A stretch of DNA of 64,000 bases from Pegea sp. RAD2-039 (Eukaryota > Chordata > Thaliacea > Salpida > Salpidae): assembly GCA_034620365.1 (NCBI GenBank), contig JAQGEQ010000019.1:1-64000 (forward strand), written 5' to 3'. Below are positions 25,001 to 37,427 of this stretch, piece after piece. The translations under genes and the position numbers were made by a program. Numbering within the stretch: position 1 is the first letter of the stretch; every line of letters begins with the position of its first letter. The notes under the pieces were generated by a model that saw only the letters and a list, made by a program, of their open reading frames with translations, was not told the origin of the DNA and made no database searches.

Positions 25001-25603
25001 TTCTATTCACATCCTTGCTTGCTGGGTGACGATTTTGGATAAGAACGCAGGATTGGGCTACCTCCAGCATATATTCAAAGAGACTGATGAATATTTGGCT
25101 GGATACAAGTTTGTTGAGCTTATGTCTTCAAAACTGGATTCAATAGTTGAAGCAGAACAGAAGAAGATTGTAATCTCATCTATGGTGCTTGTTATAAACT
25201 CAATCATCAATCAAGAGATCTTATTCAGTAAAGGATTGATCCAAATGATCTATAGCTGTGTCCCGGTGCTCACAAGTCGGATCATTGTTCACTTTTTTAT
25301 GTTTGATGTTTTCAGGTGTTGTTTGATGTTTGTGATGATGAAGGAGTAGATGTGATCCGGATTTCAAATCAGTCGGATTCTGATCCTACTGATGTAGACT
25401 GTCATGAGACCAGAAGTCGAAATCTTCTAAAGTCTCGAATCACTTTTAATTTTTCTTTGGTAAACTTTCTTCAGGAACATTTAAACAATTGGAATACGAA
25501 GTTTTCTTCTGATTTAAACAAATTTATTTCTGAAAATGTTGATTCAGAAATTACCAAAGATCTTCATTACTTCCTGTCTAAAGTTGAAATACAAAATTCT
25601 TAA
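22039..25603 (+). CDS. IPO11: Importin-11 (nuclear import receptor)
   Basis: Ten exons (22039-22335, 22470-23200, 23251-23377, 23429-23522, 23562-23745, 23842-24014, 24062-24263, 24403-24865, 24906-25265, 25316-25603) give 972 residues; human IPO11 has 975. IPO11 is a karyopherin-beta that imports ubiquitin-conjugating enzymes and other cargo under RanGTP control. The importin-beta N-terminal domain is in exon 1 (DTNIRLAAVIQLKYGVERKW). Later matches include LVFDYFPLTTEDLELWQDD, ENWKYSLKPSAE and YESLGLSATELFDLFDFE, each collinear with the human protein. Between exons 2 and 3 a 50-nt intron (23201-23250) is required: reading through it loses the conserved frame, and removing it restores RCLVFDYF. 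The 23523-23561 intron is 39 nt. A poly(A) signal lies at 25609-25614, almost on the stop. Confidence 0.94.
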
Positions 25604-27464
25604 TTTTAAATAAAAATTTAACTTCTTATTTCATCTTTAGGTTTTCACTGGTTTTTATTTTCGATTTTTTGTTCATAGAACAATTTTCATTAAAAATAAA
25701 GTATTTTTAAATGTTAGTTTGTTGTTTCTGATAATCAATCCTCCAAGACACATCTTTAGAGTTTCAATATATTTTACAAGTTAACTTAATAATTAGGATC
25801 TATAAACCAAAATTTTCTATTTTGTAAATAATTGCAATTTAATGTTTATTTAAGAAATTTAAAGTTTGATTTAAACATTAATTAGTGTTAATTCATTTTC
25901 ATATTTTTAGTTTTTCAATAAAAGCTTTTTTTTAATTTTTTACTTATTCAGATATTATAAAATGCTTTAATTTCTTTTTGGGAGGGGAGATATTAGATAA
26001 ATACTTTTTTATAAACACAGTAAGTTAGCGAACGGATTTCTGCTTCGTTCTTTTAGTCAATACTTTAGCAATAACAATCTTGTTTTTACTGAAACCTTAT
26101 AAAATAAAAATCAAATCTTTCTAAATAACAATCAATAGATTTTTAAGCAAGTTAATATCTACTTTAGAGTAAAGAATTTTTTATTTTGAAATATTATTTT
26201 TTCTTCTAATCAAGAAAAACAAGAAGTTTAAATGTTTGACTTAATTGATTTATACAAAGTTAAAGAAGTTTACGTGTCACTACCTTAAATGTCGTTATAG
26301 AAAGCAATAATTGCTCAAATTTTAACGCTTTTTATTTCCAAAAACAAAAAATATTCCATTTTGTAATTAATGTCCTTACCTTCATTGGAAACGACCTGTT
26401 TTATGTTCGTCGCATATATTTTATTACTTTTGTTTCTGGGTTTTCTTATTTTTGCATCATTAGATATAATTATGATGAAAATAGTTTCATAAAAATAGTA
26501 GTAATTTTTGCAATTAAATAAATTATTGCTTCTAAACCTTTTGAACCAGTTGTTGTTAGTAATGAAAATACAGAATGTTGACGAAGTTGCAGAATGTGAA
26601 GAACATTAAAATTTGAAGAAAGTATTAATTTATAATTGAAAAATTATAAATTAAATTAATATCAAGCTTAACAATACACTTCTATGAAACTTTAATATTG
26701 CTAGTAAAAAGTTTATAAGCAAACTATTGTTTGATGATTTAATCGAAATATTATCAAATTAATTAATTAATATCTATCTATTTCTCTGTTTATTAGAAAA
26801 CTATAAATATTAATTATTTATAAAATTAATAAAACATTTACTAGCTTTTAAACTTGTTTTATAATTGTAAAAGCTTTATTATACCAACTATCCTTTTCGG
26901 CATAAAACTTCAGCTTAGGGAAATCTTTATTTCTTTGACTTTGTGGAAGTTTCAATTAACTCAAAAAGAAACCAACAAATTTATCAAGATATTTAATTTT
27001 TTCCAAAAAAGTTTATAAAAAAATGTATTTATTATATTTTGATGTATTGGAATGTTTTTATAATAAAATTTAATTAATTATATGTTTACATTTTATTATA
27101 AATAGAAATAATATAATTAATATATTAAGGTAAATATTAGTAATAACAAATTTATATAATTTTTGAAACATTAATGATAAAATTTAGAGCTAAAAATATT
27201 GTTTAATTAAAAGATTGATAAAGATTAATTATTTTATGTTAGATAATTGTTAAAACTGTTTCTACAAAATTTTATACTATTAAAATTTTTGTATAATTTT
27301 TTAGGTTGAAATATTTTATAAAGCTTTAAATATTTTTTATGCCAAACATAAAATTAAATCAATTTTAAATTCAGTTTAATCCTTTAAAAAATTCTTAAAA
27401 ATTAACCAAAAATCTTATTAAAAATATTGAATTTTTGCAGACATTAGTGTTAACATTTTTTTTG
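25604..27464. other. Intergenic between importin-11 and GPI
   Basis: AT-rich sequence with no recognisable coding segment. A splice-acceptor-like TTTTTGCAG at 27432-27440, just before the GPI start codon, may end an intron in the GPI 5' UTR. Confidence 0.55.
25609..25614 (+). promoter_or_regulatory. Poly(A) signal AATAAA of importin-11
   Basis: AATAAA only 5 nt after the importin-11 stop codon, implying a very short 3' UTR if used. Confidence 0.45.
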
Positions 27465-30186
<2,722 letters not shown>

Positions 30187-31119
30187 TCAGAAACTAATTT
30201 GAACACTAGCAATTGATAACAACCCAATACTCATCGAAATATATTTCGAAATCAATTTATATTTATCATATTTTTATAATCGAACTATCTAAGTTCCTGT
30301 TGTAACAAATTTATTAGGTTTAACAACAACTTTTTAATTGTTAAATGCTATATAAACGAGTAAATAATTCATAAATAAAATATTTTAAACACAAAATTCG
30401 TTCCATTAAATGAACATTTTTTTTTAATTTAAGAAAATGAAGTTGTTTCAATTTTAAATAAGTTAATCTAAATACTTCATTAAATGTCACCTAAACTTAC
30501 AAATCTATTAATCACAACGTTAGATTGTTTCTTTTATTTGACTTTCATCTTCATCACTTAAACTCTGATTATTTTTTGTAATCTAACCTTTCAAAAAGGT
30601 ATTTTAATATTTACTTTTTGTAAAACAAACTCAAATTCCATTTGTTACTTTTTTGTTTCTTCTAGTTTTTTGGTATAATCTTTAATGTGATAAAGTATTT
30701 AAATCAATTTTTCTACAATGTTTTCTGAAAATCATATTTTAGTTTTACGTGAAAAAGAGGAAATTGCTAAAAAGTCAAATACTCCTAAGAATTTTATTTA
30801 CTTTAATACCAGAAGTTTAAAGAAAAACTTATTTTTCTAAAAATAACATTTGTTGAAAGTTAGAGTTAAGCTTTTGAGTTTTTCATTTTTATCAAATATT
30901 TATCTGTTGATTTCAAAGAAATGCAATTTAAATTGCATCTAAAGTAGGTTGTATGAAATATTTTTAAATATATCAATTACGTTCGAATCTACATCACATA
31001 CTATATCTGATATATTTACATCTATATCACTTTAAGTTAATTCTATAACAAATACATTTGTTTCTATATCAGATATATTTGTTTCAATGTCTGATACATT
31101 TGCATTTGCATGACAAAAA
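30187..31119. other. Intergenic with short ATATC-rich degenerate repeats
   Basis: AT-rich sequence downstream of GPI. At about 30970-31110 a loose tandem of tatatctgatatattt-type units is visible. No gene is seen. Confidence 0.5.
30374..30379 (+). promoter_or_regulatory. Poly(A) signal AATAAA of GPI
   Basis: Canonical AATAAA about 190 nt after the GPI stop, sense strand. Confidence 0.5.
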
Positions 31120-31620
31120 TTTGCATCTAGTAATTATAAAAGCGACAAATGCAGAATGTGTAGACATAGAGAAGAAACCATCGAACATATTATATAAGAT
31201 TATTCAATAATAGCAGAAACAGAATACCTTTAACGCCATAAAAAAGTAATCAAATGGCTTCACTGGCATATTTGTAGAGAACTGCAACTGCAAAATTATA
31301 CAATCACATTCTCCTAGCGATTATAGAAAATAAAAATTGTAATTGGAGTTTTGGCATCAAAACACATCGAGAAATAAGAGCCAACTAACCAGATATTGTT
31401 TTAAAATGTGCTTAGTTATAGACGTCGTAGTATTAAGTGACGCAATGTAGGTATCAAGAAATTTGAGAAGAATGTGGAAAGCAAAGATAAAAATACTTCC
31501 AGTTGTGGTTGGTGCATTATGAATAACATCAAAAGAATTTGAAAAGCTCATTGAAAAATGCTTATAAAAAATCAAGGAGCTGAAATTCAATTGGCAACAG
31601 CGCACATACTACGTAAAGTT
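31120..31620 (+). mobile_element. Relic of R2/NeSL-like non-LTR retrotransposon C-terminus
   Basis: The plus strand, in broken frames, encodes the C-terminal part of retroelements with a restriction-like endonuclease. A zinc-knuckle-like CRMCRHREETIEHII (about 31150) is followed by a degenerate RHKKVIKWLHWHICREL, a PDIV with a following LVIDVVVLSDAM (endonuclease region) and KILPVVVGAL, then EFEKLIEKC. The order and motifs are those of the family, but several stops interrupt it, so it is a dead fragment of about 500 bp. It differs from the CR1/jockey-like LINE elsewhere in this window. An 82-codon antisense frame over it is a shadow. Confidence 0.7.
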
Positions 31621-32539
31621 TTAAATTTAGATTGAAGTTTTTCTTATCCCCTTTTCTTAATTTTTGCTAACTTTCACTGTTTGATATTTCCCGCAAAACA
31701 TCGCACCCTAACGAAATCTTTACTGCTATGAAATATTTTCCAATTGTTGCATTTCTTTGTTTCTAATTACTGTTTTAGACGCACTTTTTTATTCACCTTT
31801 AATCGTTGTATTTGTATAATTACGTTAGTCTAAGTACCTGGATAGTGACTGGCAATCAGGCTCTCTAACTTCTAAGGAAAAAGAAAACCGAAGACATAAT
31901 AATCTCTTCCAAAGCAGCAGTTGGTTCATTCAAAGCTCTTGAAACGGAAAAGCTAGAAAGTGTTATAGCGTTTATTAAGCTTTAATGTTTATAAAGTTTA
32001 AAAAAGCTTAAAATGCTGTGTTTTTAGTAACTAATAAAAACTAGTTCTTATAAGCTTGGGTAATCCCCATAATTGTGGATAAAATTGCACATGATATTTA
32101 TCTTGTAGATATTTAAGTTTTTATATATTCTTTCAATCTTATTTGTATCAACTAAGAGTCAAAATGAATAAATACCCATAACACATTTTTGTATGAAATG
32201 ATTAATGTAGAAATGCGTCTTAATATTATTGTAGATGATTAAAAATTATTTTATTTTATAAGTTTTTTTTCTAATTTCTACCAAATGTTCAAACACTTTT
32301 TGCTTCTGTTTATTTTGTTGTTTATTTTATATTTTATACAATTTTATTGGCTTAAATAATTTTTAAATTTAGATATTTAATTAAGTTTTGGATTAAGTAA
32401 AGTTTTAGCATTATAAAGTAAAATATTTATTTGTAAGAACAAAATTTTTAACTCGATAATTAAGCAGTTATTTTTTATTTAATTTTATATTAATATTTCT
32501 AAACAGGAAAATTTTGAATAAAACAAACTTTTGTTAAAA
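31621..32539. other. Intergenic between retroelement relic and cysteine-rich module
   Basis: AT-rich and without coding character. It should include the promoter for the exon chain that starts at 32540. Confidence 0.5.
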
Positions 32540-34726
32540 ATGGATTGTTTTCATATTATAAAGAGTTTTATCAAAGATTTACATCAAGTTGAAAATGAAC
32601 AGTTTTTAATGGGTCACTTTTCTGGGTGTAAATCTTGTATCCTTGAAAAATGTATGCTTGTCTTTAAAAACTCAATGTCGAAAGTTGATTATGTCACAAA
32701 TTTCAAAAAAAGTTGTAAGTATTAAGTTATATCATGAAATTATGTTTGTATATAAAATTATCATTTAGTTTGCACAAACTGTTTGAGCTTTTGATAAAAT
32801 TAAAGCTTTTATAAAATATATTTAGAAAACTTGAAATTATTTACTTTAAAACTTTTGGATTACAGCGATTTTTATTATTGATGAGATTGCTTCAACTGCC
32901 TTAAATGGGTTTCCAGCTATTGTTATTGGGATTGAAAATTGGAAATGTTCTTATAAAGTTTGCTTTCAGCTGTTTGTAGAGTAGTTAGGATTTATAATAT
33001 TTATATAAATAGATCAATAAAGTGATTTAAATAAATGTTGAATAAGATCTTTTATTTTTTAAACAGTTTCTTTAATTTTAAATAGTATAAAGAGAATGAT
33101 GAGGATTGCAAATGCTTAGAAGTGAGTTTGTTTGGTATTTACTAGTTTGATAAAAATATAAATTTATAAACAATTAATTTTGGCGTAAATAATTTTTTTT
33201 TATTTTTTAGATCAAAACGATGAAAGTTTTCAAAAATCAAAAAGTAAACTCTAAGGAATACCTAGAGAATATTCAATCTGAAATTATTAAAAACAATTCA
33301 TATGAGAGTTAGTGTTTCATATTTAAATTGATCAGATTCTGAAGCTACTTTCTTTCAGTTGTTCATTTCATCAAATTTCCTCTAAAATCGAATCATTGTA
33401 AGCTTTGTCTAAGCTCTGAAAAAATTCAATCAAATCTTCTAAGTCCAGCTGTGAAAATAAAGATGTTTGCTCTTTGTCAAAATGGTGAAACTTTCAACTT
33501 CTAATTTGACTATTTTTTAGTTAGAGATTTTCCTCAATTACATTTTTGGATTATAAGATATTTAAACTCTATATCCTATTGGTTTTATTTATTGAATTTC
33601 ATGAATTTGTTTATGATAAACCTGAACAGGTTCTCATTCTATCAATATCTTGGCATTAGCCGGTCTTCTGGTTTTGTCGAATATTTTCATACTTAAACTA
33701 ATGCTTGAAAAACATCAATGACGATTAAAACTTTATAACTTAAAAACAATTAAACATTTTTAGACAATTAAACATATCATCATGTTAAATCTTCTACGTT
33801 ATATCTTTAAAATCATTTGCAACACAATAAAATAATTTTTCTAAATTTTTTTTATTGAGTTAAATCTTTTTTCTAAAAGAAGAAAACTTTTTGTTAGTAT
33901 TTCGTTAACATTGTCAAAGCTTGCTGATAAACAGATTTGTAAGTGAGATTTCTTCTTTCATTTTTGCATTCCAATATCTTTGGTTTCTTTCTATTCTCAG
34001 CAAAACTGATTCTAAAACTGCATTAAAGTAATTTGGTATCCCAACTCTTCAGTCAATAATTCTATTCAAAACAAATTAAATAAGTAACAAATCTGTCGAC
34101 GATGATGGCTTGCTTGCTTCTAGCGACTCAGTTGTACCTCCAGAAGTTATTCTGTTCTTTTTATGTCACAAACTATAACTCAAATTTGCCGACTTGCTAG
34201 AAATTTCTGTTCTTAATATTACAAATCAAATTTGATCATGTCTCAGATATAGTTGTTTCAGGTGTCAATAACATTGAAGACTTTCAAGAAAAGATTAAAA
34301 AGTTTGTATCAAATGATCTTTTAACTTCTTTAGATGAACAAATCTACCCCTCAGCCAATAACGCTCGATATTTCCCATCTGCAAGTGTGAGTTTGTTATA
34401 AACCTCACCAAATTTCACAAGTTTTTATATTTTATTAAATTCTTTTTTCTAAATTCGTGTTTGGATGACTTTATTAAAAGTGTTTTTGAAATCAAACTTT
34501 AAAAATTGAATAAATACAAATTATTTAAAAATAAACTTTTAATTTAAATGTTTACAACTTGTTAGTAGTAAGTATTTTTCTTTCAGGCAATCAGAGAATA
34601 CAGCAACTTAATTCCAACTGATAAAAACTTTTCATCTTTTGATCTCTTAGACACAGATCATATCTGTGAAAAATTTTTTAAAGAAAGTGAAAATCTTCTT
34701 GACAAAATTTCACAGAGTTTTTTGAG
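32540..34726 (+). CDS. Unrecognised cysteine-rich module upstream of and in frame with taspase-1
   Basis: Seven exons (32540-32714, 32866-32957, 33086-33121, 33211-33307, 33359-33484, 34262-34386, 34587-34726) join in phase to about 264 residues and continue in frame into the taspase-1 exon at 34995. I do not recognise the family. Visible features are paired cysteines (GCKSC and EKCM near residues 29-39, CKC near 97, HCKLC near 143), a hydrophobic stretch SIFIIDEIASTALNG, and acidic helical sequence at the end. After exon 5 there is a competing acceptor: exon 33630-33721 would end the protein at 205 residues with a hydrophobic segment (ILALAGLLVLSNIFILKLML), that is, a tail-anchored form. Because the taspase exons have no start codon of their own, this module is either its N-terminal extension or a separate gene with an unseen taspase start exon. 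Confidence 0.55.
33630..33721 (+). CDS. Possible alternative last exon encoding a tail anchor
   Basis: Spliced from the exon ending at 33484 (phase 1 on both sides), this 92-nt exon adds a single strongly hydrophobic segment of about 20 residues and a stop four to five residues later (TGA 33719-33721). That is the layout of a tail-anchored membrane protein. Its acceptor has a weak pyrimidine tract, so it could also be chance. Confidence 0.35.
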
Positions 34727-34994
34727 GTAGAATTTTTTGGAAAAATTTTTTGTTAGTTTTGGTTGTTGATGTTTTATATCAAGAAAGTTAATTATTCAAA
34801 ACTAGAAAATATTTTAGCTTGAAATAAAACAGCTTTGATGATTGAAATCCAAAAGATGTTTTTTAAATATATTATGTCGTAAAATCTTACTGTTAGACTC
34901 AATTTTGTTCTGACAAAATGTTTTGTCCCCTTGCTAAATTGTTAGTTTATTCAATTTATTGTATGATGTTTTTATAACGAAACTTTGTTTTTAG

Positions 34995-37154
34995 GGAAAC
35001 TAAAAAAGGGGTTGGGGTTGTTGCTTTGCATTTAGGTTTGACTTCAAATTTCTAGAATAAATTCAAACATTTCTTCAAATAATATTTTGTTAACCTGATA
35101 TGTTTGAAAGGTGCTGGTTATCATTCATCTAAGAACTTCCATCTTTATCAAGAATTGTGTGAAGAAGCTCTTCGAATTGCTGTCAAATATCTACGACAAT
35201 CTAACACAGCTGGAAAAGCTGCTGTTGAAGCTTTAAAAGTTCTAGAGGTAATCAAGTTGAGTTTTAAAAATTGATTAAATTTAAAAATGATTTATATTTT
35301 TTTTATATTTTATTTAAACAAACTTCAAGTCAGACGTATGATTCGGGTTTCAGCTTATTTCGAAATCATTATTTTTGAAGCATCTTTAAAAATAGAGTTT
35401 GAAAGTTTAACACGAAATATCTGCATAGAACTCGGAACTGACAAACGCTGGGAGAGGTTCGAACTTGACAAGTGAAGGAAAAGTGGAATGCGAAGCTAGT
35501 ATCATGGATACTTCTTTAAATCTTGGTTTGATTCTTTTTAGTTAATTATGTTCTAACTTCACAAATCTTTCAGGAGACTCCAGACCTTTTTACGGAGCTG
35601 TATCTTGTGTGTCTCGGATCAAAAACCCGATCACTGCAGCTTATGAATTAGCTCGTAAACAGAACTCTTCATCAACGCTATCATTGGGTCGGATTGCTCC
35701 CTGGTAAGATTGCAGATTTTCATTTTTAGAGTCTTGATGATAAACTTTCAGCTTTCTGAGTGGTTCTGGAGCTGAAAGCTGGGCACGAAACCAACATCTA
35801 CAAACTTGTGATGAGTTGGAGTTGATATCAGGCAAGTCTTTGAAAGTCTGGGAGCATCTCTCATCATCCTTGAATCAACTTGAAGGTGTATCATTCTTAG
35901 CACAGGTTGGTGGTTTGATTTGTTGTATCTTTGAGTTGCTTCCTCTAAAGATTAAACTTTTGTAGGAAGATCAGAAAGAAGAAGATGTGAGGTGATCTAA
36001 TCCTAAGTATTCATCCATCTTCCTGAAGATCAGCATCTTACAGATTAGATACCATCGGAGTTGTAGTTGTGGACCGATTTAGAAGAGTTGCAGCTGCTTC
36101 TTCGACTGGAGGTTTACTGATGAAGACCCCTGGACGAGTAGGACAAGTGTCCACTTATGGTTGTGGTTGTTTTGCGGAAATGGGACATTCTAAAGATCCT
36201 TCAGTCGCTGTAGTTGGTTCAGGTCAGTTTAGAACCTTGTTGTTGATGAAATCTTCAACAAGATCGTTTGTTTGGCAGGGACTGGTGAATATTTGATATT
36301 TACCAATTTAGTTCGAAAATGTGGAGAGAAACTGAAGAATACTGAACCTTACGAAGCTCTCAACAAAGTCTTCTCACAAGATTTTATTAGTTAGTGTCCT
36401 TTAAAGATTCCTTCAACTTTAAATAGCAAGACTGTAAACTTACGGACTTTTAAAGCCCTACCCAGTATTCTAATTTTGAGTTTGTAATAATAGCATCCAG
36501 AAGTCGATGCTAAAATGGAAGGGACCCAACCCCCTAATTATCCCTTTTTGTTCCTGGAGTTTTCTCATGTATCTTCAGATGTTGAGTTTTTGTTAGTGTC
36601 TCCCTGGTACCAAAGAGAGGGTAGTGATTAGGTTGTTGGTCCGCATCACCTCTTTCCTTTCCTGTTTTTTATGGTTGATTTGTAAGTGGTTGACTTTAAG
36701 GTTTACCTCTTCCTTTTTTGATGACATGGTTGATATTGGAGTGGAAACAAGGGTTCTCTTAAACTAGGGTTGTTATGACTCCCTACAAAAGTTTTCAGAC
36801 ACTCCTTGTGATCTTCGAAATCTTCTTAGAATCCCCGATTTTGGAGAAAGTCGACCACAAGATGGCCGGCTTACTCACTCTTATATCGACTGACGTGGAC
36901 CAGAAGCGGACAGGTAGGTCCAGTCCCATTTTATCAATTTTTAATAATTTAACTTCCACAGTTGAGGTGGTTTGGGGACACACAACCCAGACTATGTTAA
37001 TTGGTCATATGTCTACGTTGAAGACCAGCAAGCCTCAGGTTTGTCACATGTAGTGACCAGCTCGGGTTTTGATGAGTTTTTTTAGACGATTTTATCAAAG
37101 CTTCCTTCATACTCTACCTCTGAGTCTTGCTCTATCAGTGGAAGTTGGTTTAGG
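34995..37154 (+). CDS. TASP1: Taspase-1 (threonine aspartase)
   Basis: Exons 34995-35035, 35111-35247, 35429-35525, 35574-35703, 35752-35905, 35966-35991, 36044-36222, 36279-36389, 36830-36913, 36962-37038 and 37086-37154 are all phase-consistent. Taspase-1 is an asparaginase-fold protease that self-cleaves before a catalytic threonine and then cuts MLL and TFIIA at Q-hydrophobic-D-G sites. Diagnostic parts: LGAGYHSS at the N-terminus, TNAGRGSNL, GKVECEASIMD, VSRIKNPITAAYELA, LGRIAPCFLSGSGAESWA, the autocleavage site LDTIGVVVVD (Thr near 462 of the full chain), TPGRVGQVSTYGCGCFAE, GHTTQTMLIGHMS, and a C-terminal TILSKLPSYSTSESCSISG that parallels the human end. No in-frame ATG exists in its first exons, so the start must be upstream. 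After 37154, splicing to 37201 keeps the frame open into NUDT22. Without that splice the frame stops near 37233. The intron before 36830 carries a dispersed repeat. Confidence 0.9.
36517..36665 (+). repeat. Dispersed intronic repeat, copy B (taspase-1 intron)
   Basis: Resembles copies A and C, with blocks GGGACCCAACCCCCTAATTA, TTGTTCCTGGAGTTTT, TATCTTCAGATGTTGAG, GTTAGTGTC and GTAGTGATTAGG. Sense orientation in its host intron, like the other two. Confidence 0.75.
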
Positions 37155-37200
37155 GTAAGATCAGATAAAGATTTTCAGAGTTTCAATTTGATGTTTACAG

Positions 37201-37427
37201 TCGAAGATCAGGGAAAGCAGGAGAGATCTCTGTGAAGATGAAGGAGGTTTGGGGTTCATGTTTTGACCTTTGTTTGAATTTGTGTTTCAGAATCTTCAGA
37301 TTACTCTGATAGTGATGAAGATCAGATAACAGATGATGAAGATCAGATAACAGATGATGAAGATCAAATGGATATTGATGTTAAACAAGATCTTAGCATC
37401 TTGGGATCCGAAGCAACCTCACGGAGT
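37201..37427 (+). CDS. Acidic linker exons joining taspase-1 to NUDT22, with taspase-type site at its end
   Basis: Exon 37201-37246 and the start of exon 37291-37565 encode a linker rich in Asp/Glu/Ser, including three near-repeats of DEDQ (DEDQITD twice, then DEDQMDI). It is open in the frame set by the taspase exons and runs directly into NUDT22. At 37428-37439 the frame reads QVDG and then RCDED, matching the taspase-1 consensus Q-[FILV]-D-G followed by acidic residues. If taspase-1 and NUDT22 are separate genes, 37201-37246 would be untranslated or unused and NUDT22 would begin at the ATG at 37368. Confidence 0.55.

Noticed and set aside
31357..31605. 82-codon minus-strand frame
   Set aside because: Shadow of the retroelement relic, whose plus-strand translation shows known motifs.
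32540..33721. Bcl-2 or PEX26-type tail-anchored protein
   Set aside because: The C-terminal hydrophobic segment suggested these, but no BH motif or PEX26-like sequence is present.
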